Shown here: positions 11,641 through 23,490 of the stretch, piece after piece
Numbering within the stretch: the first letter of the stretch is position 1
Layout: each line of letters opens with the position of its first letter
Assembly (NCBI RefSeq): GCF_037975245.1
Contig: NC_092569.1
Coordinates: 25,400,668 to 25,464,667 of the forward strand
Source of the DNA: Apostichopus japonicus
Taxonomy: Eukaryota > Echinodermata > Holothuroidea > Aspidochirotida > Stichopodidae
Direction: 5' to 3'
Length of the DNA: 64,000 nt
Program-made: the position numbers and the translations under genes
Notes under the pieces: generated by a model
Seen by the model: only the letters and a program-made list of their open reading frames with translations
The model's database searches: none
Told to the model about the DNA's origin: nothing

Positions 11641-13880
11641 GTCTCCAGCGACTGTTGAAGCTCCCGAGGACTTCTCGCAACAAGTGTTAAGTAAATCCAC
11701 TACAAGGTTCACCACACCTTTGCAGCTGTCTTTGACAATGTCGTCAGTTTTAAGAGTAGCAAATTTTGGATCAGAAGCCACTTCTATGGTAAAAGTCTCT
11801 CCTATATCGCAACGTGCGGCATTGTGCTTACGCCAGTTGTTTAAATGATGAATTGCCCACAGCCACAAATTGTTCTCGTCGTACATTGGTTGAATCTAAA
11901 ATTAAAAAATAAAATTAGCTGTCTGAACTGTTAATGTTATTACTACTGGTTGAAGATGGCTACAGAAAAGGTGTGTCTAGTAATTAGTAGTTAACGTCGG
12001 CGGTATTCCATATCTATGGAGACAAAATGCTTAGTTTCAAGAATGTAACATTGGAGGGCTATCAAATATAAAGAGGGAAACTTTGGTAGCAGTTGTGACA
12101 ATTTCGATACTGATGTTTGCCTTCATAACTCTTGTCTTCTGTCATCAAATTATGGAGGAGTATATATGTTACTTGTACCATTCTTTGGAAGAGATCATTT
12201 TTAAAGATTTTGGTCTCATCAGTGTGAAGTCTTGGCCCCATTCCCCACTTTAGCATTACTCCAAAACGTTACACCAAATCGTCCAATATACCAGTAATCA
12301 ATAAGATTACTTATAAAAATGTATATAAATGCATTTCAAATGACTAACAAATCCATTTAAACTTTGTTTAATTTATGAGCAATTAATATATATACCATGC
12401 GTAACCCTTGGCATTAGTAAGCAACGAAAGTAAAACTTCAACTAATTGTTACTGCATGGCAGAGATATAATTGTTTTGAAATAACTGAGCAATTCATTCA
12501 TTCATATATTGAAAGATTTTGAGAAAACATTTGACCATTTGAGGTCTTCTAAATAGGTGACTGGTTAAGAGTAATTCCCATGTATACTGCAACCAATTTG
12601 ATGTAATCATTCTAATTTTTATACTGTTGTTGTGCAGCTTCGACAAGAATTGTGCTTACGTGGCTTGTTGACATGATGAACAAGCCTCTAGTAGGATAGA
12701 TGCAGTTTTCAATCATTCTGAGTTCGGTTGTTAATAACGTCCTATTCCTGTGCACTGTTACGCTATCATAAAGTGATGACTGGAAAAAACGTTGATCCAT
12801 TTGAATAAAAATCATATTGTTACTTCTGGTAAATTCAAACGAACTTTGACCTCCACGAAACCCAATAGGCCTTTCCTAATTGCATGCGAAACTTCCCCAT
12901 ATAAACTATAACATTTCTTAAAAATTAATCTCTTGAGATACTGATTTTACAATCTGAAACCAACATATTAAGTATGAGATTGGTCTGAGCTTCCTTAACG
13001 TAATATCTTGTTTACTAGGTTTTCAAAACTTGACCACTGGTGACCTTGTCTTCGTCTACTCATTATGAGGCATAATTGTACCAAATATGAAATATATACT
13101 AGCTTCTACAATTTATGAAGAACAAACCACGTTTGTCCATCATAATATTTTACATCAGAATACAAAGTATGAAATTGGCCCAAGCGTCCATCCAGGAGAT
13201 ATTTTGTTTACACTATTTATCTAAATTTGACCTCGGGTGACTTTAAATGACCTGTCACCCACACAATCAGCTTCTGGTACTCGATATGATACATCCACAT
13301 TCCAAATATGGGATCTATAGGAGATTTCCTTCTTGAGATTATGTTTACATACATTTCGACAAATAGTGACTTCAAATCATCTTTTACATTCACAACGAAA
13401 CAGTAGGCTTCGTCTACCTTCTATCGCGCATGCGTTTACTTCGCATCACAGTTGTTCACGTTTTCAATTCTGGAGACATCGTGGCTCGAAGCAAAGCTTC
13501 ACAAACACACTCAGACATTCACCATCATTGGTTACGGATATACGAAAACAAACATCAAGTATGATTTTGTCATTGAACAATTCTATATAATACTTTAAAT
13601 ACAAATGCCTATGGTTTCATTGATAAAAAATCTCCTTCTGCAGATTACATTTACTTCATCTTAAAATTTATTTTGTCAACAGCTTAATGTCATCTGGATT
13701 TTTATGTAAGTATTAAAGTACCTCAGTGATCTTCTCCAGTAGGTATTCGGGCAATTTGGCTTTCTTTTCTGCCCATGTCGTCACTTCTTTAGTACACTTT
13801 TTCTCATCGACTTTCCCTGTTTTGTCATCAAAAAATACTCGGAACAATGAAGTTCGCGGTGGATTGTCTACGACGAGGTC
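11641..13880 (-). CDS. Unrecognised gene, two internal coding exons
   Basis: Two exons on the minus strand, each with good boundaries and only one open frame: 13722-13880 (159 nt, 53 codons; acceptor ...TTGACAG, donor GAG|GTACTT) and 11641-11895 (255 nt, 85 codons; acceptor ...TTTTAG, donor GAC|GTATAG). Both are phase 0 at both ends, so they join in frame. Codon use and residue composition look coding: acidic and basic residues mixed, with [17 protein letters not shown] at the start of the second exon and a cysteine-containing tail. I do not recognise the family. First and last exons were not found; the intron of 1.8 kb between them holds nothing else that I can support. The gene lies downstream of and on the same strand as the IFIT-like gene. 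Partial model. Confidence 0.55.
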
Positions 13881-13918
13881 CTGTCAATACAGATTAACAA
13901 CAGTTCACAATTAATTAC

Positions 13919-14076
<158 letters not shown>

Positions 14077-14311
14077 ATATATGGCTGATTTAACATAAAT
14101 ATTCTAAAGTTGTAATATCTTGATGATCAGAATAATCATAGAAACATTACTGTCACTAACATTTTTACTACTTAATTAAAGACTTTGATAGAGAAATCTT
14201 GGAGATGACGCGGAAGTCCCACGTGGTCACGTTTTGCATTATGTGAACTACAAAATCCAAGTTATACTGCAAACGCTATAAAATTGAATAGCTTTCTAAC
14301 TTGTATTTTAC

Positions 14312-14405
14312 CTTGCGTTGCCTCAAACGTAAGAAAGATGAAGGTTATGGCTAGGTTACGAAGTTGTATGGTTCTCAGGGCTCCACTCATGACCAATGCA
14401 GACAT
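14312..14405 (-). CDS. Possible signal-peptide first exon
   Basis: On the minus strand an ATG at 14403-14405 opens 31 codons with a hydrophobic stretch (NLAITFIFLTF) and ends at a plausible donor (CAAG|GTAAAA). It could be the first exon of a secreted protein. Its end phase (1) does not fit the phase-0 exon at 13722-13880, so another exon would be needed between them, or the call is chance. Kept only as a candidate. Confidence 0.2.
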
Positions 14406-14599
14406 GATCTAAAGGATTTATATGATGGGGATTTGTAAGAAAGAATGAATACATTGCTCTACTCGTGACATATTTGCGAACAAAATAAGGTCAATAATTA
14501 AAGGCACTCATTGGTAATCACACGAATCGTTAGGATAAAGTAGATACCCGAACTCAGTCAGATTCGTTTGTTTTGTGAAACACTTATCTTACTTCAAGT

Positions 14600-16776
14600 C
14601 TAAACCCTTTTTTGCTCAGTTACTGTAATAAGTCTTACATGGCAAGCGGAAATGCACTTATCTAGTAGCCGCTTTGCAAGCTCTACAACATCAAGGAATC
14701 TTTCAGCATACAATTTTCCCCATGTATTTGTTTCTCTACTTAGACGGAGCTCCAGTTCATACTTCATACGGTATTCGCGTAACTGTCTCAGCTTGTCCAG
14801 AACTGTTTGGAGCCTCTCGTTTTCGATGGTTTGTGTAATGTTAATGTCATAGTTGACTACTCTGTCAACTGATGTTTGAATAAAGTTTTTCTTTGTTGTC
14901 AAGTTATGGACAACTTTCGATCCATCATCAAGTATGACAGTGAATTGAGTGTGCAATGGTTTTCCAACGCTACAAACCCTCTTGACCTCCTGTAGTGTTT
15001 CAGGGATGCTGAAGTCGTTGAAGAAGTTTGCTTGCAAATCTTGCAGCAATAATATGTACCTGCCTTTATGAATGGCCAGCTTGAGCTGTTTCGAAGTATC
15101 ATCTCCAGTGCTAAGCCTTGCCTTAGCCATATAAACATCTGCATATAATTCATCCGAGAGGCAGCATGCATCAGTTCGCTTTAACTCTTCTGCCATTTGG
15201 ATGACATTTGCCCATGCGTTGCCATTACTTTCCTTTGATGGACTTACACGTCTCAAATAACACTTTCCTCGACCAAAAATTACCTCGACTTGCGGGGGTT
15301 CACCTTTCGTGATACTGTCGTTATACAACTTTTCATATTGTGTTTGTGCATCTTCAATATTCCCTAGCAAGAGATTTGCGTTCGCAAGCTTAAGTTTTGC
15401 TTGATGAGCCACGATTAAATCTCCTCCAGATTCCGTGATATATTCCTCCAAAGTAGCAAAACATCGATTGTTGGTCTCATCTAGAGAGGAAGGTGGGACT
15501 GTTATAATATGATCGGCATCAGCTGTTAAGCCAACGGCAAGTTGAACGATCCTGTGAGAGAAAGTAATGTGTTCAAGAGGCGTAAATACGAAAAGCGTGA
15601 TAGCTGATGTAAGAGCTCTGTACTCGTTAGATTCTTGATAAGGCTGGTCTTTAAAATCACTCTCAAATAGATCCTCGAATATGAAACGTGCTTCTTTTTT
15701 ATTACCCAACATTGCCTGTATTTCACCAATTCCTACCAAAGCAGGATAGTGACATCTATCTAACTCTACTGCTTTATTAAAACATTTCAGCGCCTTTTCT
15801 TGTAACATGGATCGATTCTCCTTCTCTTCGCGATATGATTGAGTACGGTAGAGAAAACCAAGTTGAGCATGAACTTCTGCAAGATTAACTTCTTCGATCA
15901 ATTTCTTCAGTACTTTTATTGCCTTTGAAAATTGGCGTTTGAGCCGATAGAATCTGGCTGCTAAAATACCGATGTTGCAATTTTTGGGATCCAATTTTAA
16001 AGCCTTTTCAAATTCACCTTCTGCTTGCTGAGAATTTCTGTCCAAGTTGAATAATACTTGACCATAATGTGCTCTTGCAAGATGGAAGCTTGGATCGATG
16101 CTTAAAACTTGCTGCAAAATCGTTTTTTCCTTCTGAAAAAGATTCATAATATCTTGAGGTAAAGGGCAATTCCAACCTATAACTCCACGCTGATGACGGG
16201 CCTGCCTTCCAGTCATTAGTGCCAAATCAAATAACCACTGGGAATTTTTAGGAAAATGCTTCAGTGCATTTCCATACAAAACCATGGCCCTTGTTCGCCA
16301 TCTTGACCCTAACCATGCAAGTATATAGGCATGAACAATAGTCACGTATGCTTCGTACTTAGGGATTTTTTTTTCTTTTCTTCCAACTCCTTCAACGTTG
16401 ACTCAACTGACGAATCACGTCGTAACCACATGCGAAATGTGTTAATAACTACGCCGTATCCAGTTATCGCTTCTTCCGAATCGCATGAAGTGACGACGAT
16501 ATCCTCGGCTTGCTGTAAGTAATCCAGAGCTCGACTAGGACTGTTTCGCGACCGATTATATAGAGTGCCGTCCTCATTTGGGCTCTCGAGAAAGGCTCGA
16601 TAGATATTTGCCTCGATCATCATCTCCCTTTTAGCATTGTCATCTGTTTCAATGTGAAGTTTCAGTTTCGTATGATCAAGGTCGGAGATATCTTGGAGAC
16701 CCCAGTTGGGGTGTAGCGGACATGGGTTTTTCTTCCACCATTCTGGATCATTCATTGCACTTTTGACTCGAGTACA
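14600..16776 (-). CDS. IFIT-like TPR protein, frameshifted in an A9 run
   Basis: One long coding exon with acceptor ...AAATTTTCAG at 16777-16786; the first ATG is at 16753-16755, shortly inside the exon, as in vertebrate IFIT genes, where nearly all coding sequence is in the last exon. About 717 residues if the shift is bridged, longer than typical IFITs (about 470-490). The N-terminal part has PNWGLQDISDLD and ALDYLQQAED, resembling the IFIT start. The rest contains TPR-type helices such as AEGEFEKALKLDPKN, CFNKAVELDRCHYPALVGIG and LLGNIEDAQTQYEKL, then a C-terminal extension rich in charged helices. In vertebrates IFITs bind non-self RNA or translation factors in the cytosol; that role here is inference. 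The frame breaks at the homopolymer 16366-16374 (T9 on the plus strand): upstream residues end in stop, downstream continues one frame over with clear TPR sequence. A sequencing or assembly error, a real pseudogene, or slippage are all possible. Confidence 0.75.
16366..16374 (-). other. A9 homopolymer frameshift site in IFIT-like gene
   Basis: Read on the minus strand, AAG then nine A then TCCC. The upstream frame stops after 12 more codons; the downstream frame needs one extra A (or a -1 slip). A -1 ribosomal or polymerase slip on A9 would give exactly the required frame. A length error in the assembly would too. Confidence 0.8.
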
Positions 16777-18939
16777 CTGAAAATTTAAAAAAAAAATACT
16801 GCTTTGTGCGTACAAATGTTACCACACTCATAGGAAGGGTACACACTGGCCAGTATTGCAATTTTGAAATTCATGACAGAATTCCCTTTCAATATTTGAT
16901 CAATTTACCACTAGTTGCGCATAGTGAATGTTGTAATTAAAATGAGTAAAACTTGTGTAGGGAATGCGGTAGTTTATTCAGGGGCCTTTTGGAACTGTAC
17001 TATTTTCTCTCTCATCGCTGTATTACTCTCTTAATGCACCAGGATCTTAGGATATTTTAGCAGCAAACAAATGTCACATCAGCTAACATGGTTAATAATG
17101 AGTGATACTAGACATTACAATGTCCCTCCCTGCCAATACAGTCTGTTTCGGATATGCCTCTCAGAGACCTGGAATGTCTAGTTTGAGAAATGTTATACCA
17201 CGATTCATTAATTGAAGAACCCAATAAAGTTTGCTTATTAGCTAGATGGGGATAGTTTAGAAAAACGACCTTGCCATATTCTATGCGAGTTGCGAGGAAT
17301 GGATGGAGGAAATATAGAACAAATAATAGTGGACACTTGAGTAAGATATTGTGCAAAGAGATTTGTTGACTACTTTATTTTCATGTGACAGTAGGAACTG
17401 TTGCATTTCTAGAAGGGTAACAGCTGGCTAAATTGTATTACAAATATTTCGAGTGTTAGTCTTCCCGATTGTTGAGGACAATTGTACCATATCCATTGGT
17501 AGTAGGCCCCTATCATTTCTTTGAGTGTGAGTACGTGAGGAAAATTATCAGCACCAAAATTATCAACACGTTAAAATCAACATATCAACTTATCAATGTC
17601 GATATGGGACATATTGATGTTTAATTGTAACATACTAGTTTTTAATTGTTTTTGCAACAACCTATATAATGTATAGGCTAATCGTATATACTCCACTGCA
17701 ATCGCCAATTTCAAATTGTCAAAATTGTCAGTAAATATGCCAGGAACTCTGTAATGTATATCTCTCAACCTCTGATGGCTGACGTTAATCCGTAATTGAC
17801 GGGTATTCTCAAAATAAGAATAGCCAATTGCACCTCAAGTTAAATATTATCCCACCATTTTGCTTTCTGTCATCGCCAGAACGCGAACTGAACCCAATTT
17901 GTCAAAATCCCATCTGCATAGCATATTCAATTTTTTTAAGTTATCCAAATTCTACATTTGATTCGGTAAATTTTACTAAAAAAAAATAATCATCCATCTA
18001 TAAAGAAATACATAGACTTTTGTAGACATAGTGTGAACGATACATTGATGAATGAGAACAGAGCACACAGGATTATCAGTTAAGTGTGTAGTGACTTTCT
18101 CCAAGCGCGTAGCCAGGGGTCGATGGGGGCGAACCCCACCACCCAAGTCTCAGAAGTGTGGAAATTGGAACATATATCATTCCCATTTATGACTAAAAAT
18201 AAATTTCATAGGCGTAGCAGTATATTAAAGCCTTGTTTTTCTCTCACACTTGTGATATGGTATCTGTGCCGACAGCCTACACAGAGTCACCATATCGAAA
18301 AGGAATGTACAACTACAGAAATCTATGCTACGTATACTGGGGCAGAAATCGCACAAACATGTTTTTGGCCTTTCTTCAGTCAATTTGGTCGGTAAATTCT
18401 CTAAATTTAACCGATTGTGTTACACAATAACTGGCAACAATGCTATAGGCTGTAACTTCAAACTGGTATCACACCGTGTCACCATTCTACCCATCGATTC
18501 AAACTTAGGCTAAACATTTCCAGCAATTTAAAAGTTTAAATATAATTTTTAATGGCAAAAATAAACGCCGGTTGGATTAAATTTGAAGCTCTGGAGCCTC
18601 TCAAGTCCACCATATCGTATAGCCTGCAGAAGCCTTGCCACTGGACCCCACCAGGGGCCCTGTGACGGCCCCTGGAGGCCAATCAGGTAGCGCTAGCGTT
18701 CCCGCCCACCCCCTCTCCTTAGATCAAATCCTCGCTACGCTCTTGACTTTATCTAAAATATATCAAGTTCATACTTGCAGTTGGAATAGGGGAGCGAGAG
18801 GTATTCCCGAACGCGGGGCAATGTCGAACACCGTCATAACTCGTCACTGATGGTAGACGGCGCTTTTCATCTTACGCTTTACAAATAAGTTAAAATACCC
18901 CTTTAACAATTTTAAGTTTAAATAGCTGGTTAAGACTGG

Positions 18940-19670
18940 ATGTATGGATACCTCCGTCGATATCCACAGCTTACACTTCAAAATCCTGAGCCAACTAGCC
19001 TTTCTAGAGCTATAGGTTTCCGAAGAACGAAAGTAGATACATTTTATAAGAATCTACAAGATGTGTTTGCCGAACACAACATACCGCCATCAAGAATTTA
19101 TAACTGTGATATGACGGGACTATCATCCGTTCAGAAACCTCAGAAGGTATTTGCAGAAAAAAGGAAAGAAAGAGGTTGGAAAAATTGTGAGCGGGGAGAA
19201 GGGCGAGCCGACCACGGTATTGGTGTGTGAGCGCCACTGGAAACTATATTCCGCTAATGTTTGTCTTCAAAACAGTCAACATGATTGCGTTGCTGATGAC
19301 AGGAAGCCCCCGCCCCCTGGGATTAATTTGGGTCATATCCAAAACTGGTTGGATTAACTCACATTTGTTTGCCAGATGGAAGACACACCTCATTCATGAG
19401 AGTGTTGCATCATAAGAAAGTCCAGTACTTTGAGTTCTTGACAACCGAGGCTCACATGAGCCTTGAAACATATGATCTTTGTCGGCGTCATTATGGTTTC
19501 ACTTCTCCCGCACCTTCTCACAAACTACAAGCCTTGGATATTACAGTCTTCAGTTCGCTAAAGACGGCGTATTACAGCAAATGTGATCGCTACATGAAAC
19601 TAAATCCTGGCCGGGGCCAAATCTCACACCAGTTTTATGTAGCTTATCCGAGAATTGCAACATGAGTAAA
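18940..19670 (+). pseudogene. pogo-type transposase pseudogene
   Basis: Fragments in several frames follow the order of a Tigger/jerky-type transposase: RRYPQLTLQNPEPTSLSRA and IPPSRIYNCDMTGLSSVQKP (first frame), GKKEVGKIVSGEKGE (second), MSATGNYIPLMFVFK, then TTEAHMSLE and APSHKLQALDITVFSSLK (about 19441-19570). The first catalytic Asp survives in NCDMTG, although the usual Glu after it is Met. The second site, normally a DNH-S-H motif, reads TTEAHMS, so the active site is lost. The N-terminal DNA-binding part is missing. Confidence 0.8.
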
Positions 19671-20219
19671 GCAATCAGCGGTTTTGAAGTAACGGGGATA
19701 TATCCTCCCGAGCAAACCAATAGTTCAGCACTACCAAGACAAAGCAGAGAAGAAATTTGCAGCAACCAAATTCCAAGCACTAGCGGTTTGAAGGAAACTG
19801 AAAACATCCTCCCGCCAAATGTATGAGTTACATCATAGATGGTATTTTGTATTCAGTGTACGGCAACGACGAGGTAGTTGAATCATCGATTGAATCTTTG
19901 GACACTCTGTGTAAGAACAATGCAACTAGTAGATATAGTTGCCGTGGACGTATCACGTCTCCCTCGCGCAAAACCCCATTCCAAAAAGACGAGGAAGAGA
20001 AAATCAACCCACTTAACCATATTGACGTCCACACCTATAAAAGTTGATGTATTAGTTAAAGAACAGACCAGGAAAAAAAAGAACTGACAGCAGTGAACAA
20101 AAATGTTCTAAAATATAAACCTAAAAGGTGTAAAACTAAACCAGTTGCAAAAATACACTGACAAAAACTTTTAAAAATTTAAATTCCAAAAGTAAATCTC
20201 TACACCTAATCCCCTTACA

Positions 20220-20402
20220 ATGCTTGACTCACAAGGTGTTGAGTATTTCTGCATGTTTTGTGACGAAAAATACTCGGATCCTCCAGTGGAAGATTGGGTG
20301 ATGTGTATTAAGTGTAAAAGTTGGACACACGAAAATTGCACAGATAAACAGTCTATTTCAAAGGCTACACATGCGACTATGGTAGATAGTCACAACATAT
20401 GA
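20220..20402 (+). pseudogene. Transposase C-terminal PHD-like finger
   Basis: Cys and His residues with PHD spacing: YFCMFCDEKY, then WVMCIKCKSWTHENC. Such a finger is commonly found at the C-terminus of this transposase group, so it is read as the tail of the same decayed protein. The last Cys pair is absent because the frame ends early. Confidence 0.65.
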
Positions 20403-21225
20403 TGTGGTGTTTTCTGTGAGATTCGAATAGGCCTATCTTCGTATAGGCCTATATTTCTCTCACAAGTATTTTAACAATGATATGCAGCCAAGTCTACTTT
20501 AATATAAGTAGATATGTTGTTAATGAAAAGATCTCTTATTTTTTACATTTACCTCCGTTTGGCATTGCCCTCAAGGCACGGGGTATTGCCGAACGACGCC
20601 ATTTTATGTTTTTAGTTGTTACGTTACACATAAAGTTGTTCCATGCGTGGTTGTTGATATATACTTAGTATTAGTTATAAGCGTTCTGTTAATACATCTA
20701 ACTCATCCTAATTTTATTTTTCCCCTCTAATTACCGTTAATAAAAGGTGTTCGTCATTAACCCACCCTCTCCTATCCATTCAACAAGTTAGCGGATGGAA
20801 CTCAGGAATAAACTGTTCAATTTGGTCAAAGAAACATTAATATTACCGTTACCATGTCGTTTCAAGTGTTTGAGATTGGGGCATATTGAAAGTACCTAAA
20901 ATAATCACTCATTCTACCAAACTCGAATTCCACTCGAATTGTTTGCCCCCCTCAGCCCCAGGTGAAATATTCTGGTAAAGCCACTGTAAAACAGATATAT
21001 ATATTAAATTGACAAATATCAACGCTCCAGAAATAAATCATAATGACGTCTTAGTTTGCCTGCAAAAAGTGGTAAGTATGTGTTCAATGTCAGATTCAAA
21101 GCACAAGGGTGCACTCTGAACACTATTATACAAAGCCAGTTTATACGCATTCACATACCAGTAGAATCACTGAGGTCGAGTAATACCGACTTCTTTCTGT
21201 GACACAAGAACCGGGGGTTTGATTC

Positions 21226-21270
21226 CTACTTTCGTCTGATGAGTCCCAAAAAAACGAAACCGGTCGTGAA
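21226..21270 (+). ncRNA. Hammerhead ribozyme relic (helix II destroyed)
   Basis: Paralogue of the motif at 3506-3560. CTGATGA (21236-21242) and CGAAACCGGTC (21255-21265) are kept, but the GGAC side of helix II has become AAAAC, leaving one pair. Helix I (TTTCGT with GTGAAA after the cleavage site) pairs better than in the other copy. Predicted inactive. The upstream B-box-like sequence is GGTTTGATTCC, with one change. Confidence 0.7.
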
Positions 21271-21534
21271 ATGGAAGTTATCTGGAGAGTTGATCTTTAT
21301 TCTTTAGCTAACATGCTTTGCTAAGTATATACAAAGAAACTTTAATTTTGATAGTTTTCCGGTACAAAAGAAATACAAAAGCTAGATATGTTAGTTTCCA
21401 AAAGAAATTTGTAGAATCCCGCAATATGACTGCCAGAAAAGAATATACCTTAACAGATTATTCCAGAATATTCACTTGGTTGATCGGTTCCAATTAGTAA
21501 TCAAAACACAAGTTTTGGTAACCTTAACAATTTT

Positions 21535-22440
21535 TCATCAAATTTGATGGTGCACGGTTTCCAGTTAGAAGTCATTACTTATCGAGGCTTTTTGGTTAAC
21601 TAAAAACGTTGAGTGTGAACCCACACGATTATATTGCCAACACAGATTCATATTTTACCTTTAGACTAGTTCATACACTGTGAGTAAACAACACCATAAT
21701 AAAATGTGAACAACACCTTGTATAAATATATCGTGCGCGGAAGTTGTTAGTAACACAGTTACATTTATCGATGGCGAAAAAATATTCGATTGAAACCGGC
21801 CTTACAAATGCGTCATTACTACTATATATAGCTACCACGGAACTACCCTATGAACAACTCCTGTATACTATCATATGCTCTGGTTAGCTACATCATATCT
21901 TGTTTTGGTTTTCATGTTACTTATTATGAGTGTTGTATACTCGTAGTGGGGATTTGTTGTTGTTGTGTACTCGTAGTGGGCAATTGCACATATATGAGTC
22001 GTGGTGGCAACTTTCTGTGAGTTTAAACCACTGGTCAACACAACAATGTTCAAAATTAGCTTTTAGCACTAGGCGTAACCAGACGCAGTTGTACGTATTT
22101 TCATGTATAAATGCTTCTACTAGTCAATTGGTGCGTTCGCATTGGATGTTACATGGACTTCTGTGATTGTGGTTCAACATCATAGTGCTCGAATTATTCA
22201 GCATTTGTTTATGCTGCGCTCCAACTTATATACTGACTAGCTAGGTAGTTGGTATTTTTTTTATGTTGAAGATCTTATGCAAATGGAAATGAGTTCGAGA
22301 TATCCGAAAACAAATTTGTGATATCAGTAATATTAAATAAATGTTAAAATGGCTTTCCATTTGCGCGGTATTGATCGGCACATTTATCATTTTAAAGCAT
22401 CGTTGTCTCTGTCTCTGGTGCTGAACTCGTGAAACTCATA
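21535..22440. repeat. Repeat unit R3 (internally deleted)
   Basis: Third copy of the R repeat. It has a deletion removing the left half of the inverted-motif cluster and preceding sequence, and a truncated right end. Confidence 0.75.
22345..22434 (-). pseudogene. Relic of FReD terminal exon (R3), truncated
   Basis: Matches R1 and R2 from GGCTTTCCATTTGCGCGG to GAACTCGTG, then diverges. The acceptor side of the exon is therefore lost here; the breakpoint is the right end of the segmental duplication. Confidence 0.65.
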
Positions 22441-22835
22441 AAAGAGAGATCTCTGTTAAGCCCATTGTTGTGTGTATTGAGGCGTATAATTGTTTTCAAG
22501 TCCCGGTTGCCTTTTTCCTGTTCAGTTTTGCAGTAGCCATAGAGTATAACAAATAATAATAATAAGACTATAAAAGGTGTCAGTTACAACAAGCGTGATA
22601 TCGAATTTTTCATCAAATTACTAAGTAATTCATGCGATTTTGTTTTGAAATATTGCCAATTCAGCAAGCTCAATTAGTACTGTTATAGTACCAATACAGT
22701 AAAAAATAGGTGAACAGTGACATCATTCATTAACAAACCTTGAAAAGAAATCTGCTATTTATCTTGCTACTTTTTGAAGACCCGACCCTTTTCAAAACTG
22801 CCGTTTGCCAAAGATATTAACGTTAATTGCATAAC
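22441..22835. other. Spacer, nothing recognised
   Basis: AT-rich, single-copy within the window as far as I can see, with no coding or RNA signature. Confidence 0.5.
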
Positions 22836-23490
22836 AATGGCGAGGGAGTAGGTTAAGGTGTTGTCAGGTCCGACGAGAGGGTGGTTCAGGGGGCTCTTTT
22901 TCCCGGTTCTGCTTCAAATTACGTGCCCATGGGTATGATAGTATGAAAATCTACTGTATTCTCCTTTCATAATATGCCATAGGAAAAACGAATTGTAATC
23001 AGGGAACCTAATTGTCCCTGGGATCCAGCCTGACTCCCCACGCTCCTGGTTGTTGTTGGGAATGTGTGGACACTTCTCCACCATTATAGGAATGCGTGGA
23101 CACTTTCCACTCTTGTGGGAATGCGTGAACACCTTTACACTCTTGTGGGAATGCGTGGACGCACTTTTCTACTATTATGGGAATGCGTTGGCAGACTTTT
23201 CCAGTCTTGTATGAATGCGTGGACACTTATCCACTCTTGTGGGAATGCGTGGACACTTATCCACTCTTGTGGGAATGCGTGGACACACCCTTCTAATCAT
23301 GCATGTCATAACGTTTCTACCAATGAGCACACATATGCTAACAAAGTCCTTAATCTCCTTTACATCAATTTTTCTTCGCTAAGGGGGTAATATTACCCGC
23401 TGGGAAGAGATAGTAAGTGTCGAATATAGAGTAGACATCTTTAAAGAAGGTCAGCACACAACAGCGTCTAAAGACATAACATAATAATAT
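22836..23490 (+). pseudogene. Duplicated intron 1/exon 2 of the channel gene, decayed
   Basis: Matches 37100-37560 in order. Shared anchors are ATGGCGAGGGAGTA, GGTGGTTCAGGGGGCT, TTCTCCTTTCATWATAT, CTTGTTGGGAATG-type sequence, then the exon start (GGGGTAATATTACCCGCTGG here, GGTAATAGCACCCGCTGG in the gene). In the exon-2 frame the relic still reads ITRWEEIVSVEYRVDIFKEG, against STRWKEIVTIENRLDILQEG in the gene, then meets a stop. The acceptor AG is shifted and no donor is visible, so it is not a usable exon as it stands. It lies 12 kb upstream of the channel gene and just beyond the 3' end of the minus-strand FReD gene. Confidence 0.8.
23058..23290. repeat. ~32-bp minisatellite inside the exon-2 relic
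   Basis: About seven units of GGGAATGCGTGGACACTT followed by CCACTCTTGT. The parental locus (37329-37360) has a single such unit (GGAAGGCGTTGACACACTTA), so amplification happened only in the duplicate. Confidence 0.85.

Larger units (their letters stand above)
18789..20772 (+). mobile_element. pogo/Tigger-like DNA transposon, 1984 bp
   Basis: Bounded by TA on each side (18787-18788 and 20773-20774). Ends begin GGGGAGCGAGAGGTATT and, on the complementary strand of the right end, GGAGAGGGTGGGTTAAT; 16 of the first 24 positions match, including a shared CGAAC. The paralogous duplication copy has the unoccupied site, with a single TA at 2907-2908 in the same context (GTTGGA-TA-GT...TTCAAC). The interior encodes a decayed pogo/jerky-type DDE transposase and a C-terminal PHD-like zinc finger. 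The element is non-autonomous now. Confidence 0.85.
16878..22440. repeat. Segmental duplication, copy 2
   Basis: Direct-orientation copy of 13-5230. It lacks the LINE of copy 1, carries the pogo-like transposon at 18789-20772, has one instead of two ribozyme-region monomers, and has lost the middle of the R repeat (the part matching about 4560-4830). It ends by breaking inside the FReD exon relic near 22434. Confidence 0.85.

Noticed and set aside
12200-12235. Hammerhead-like CTGATGAG on the minus strand
   Set aside because: The GAAA core and helix II partner are missing.
12612-12815. 67-codon minus-strand frame between the two exons of the unknown gene
   Set aside because: It has an acceptor-like CAG upstream but ends in a stop, which would truncate the good in-phase join of 13722-13880 to 11641-11895.
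23064-23390. 108-codon frame across the exon-2 relic region
   Set aside because: It is a translation of the 32-bp minisatellite, and the frame differs from the channel exon frame.
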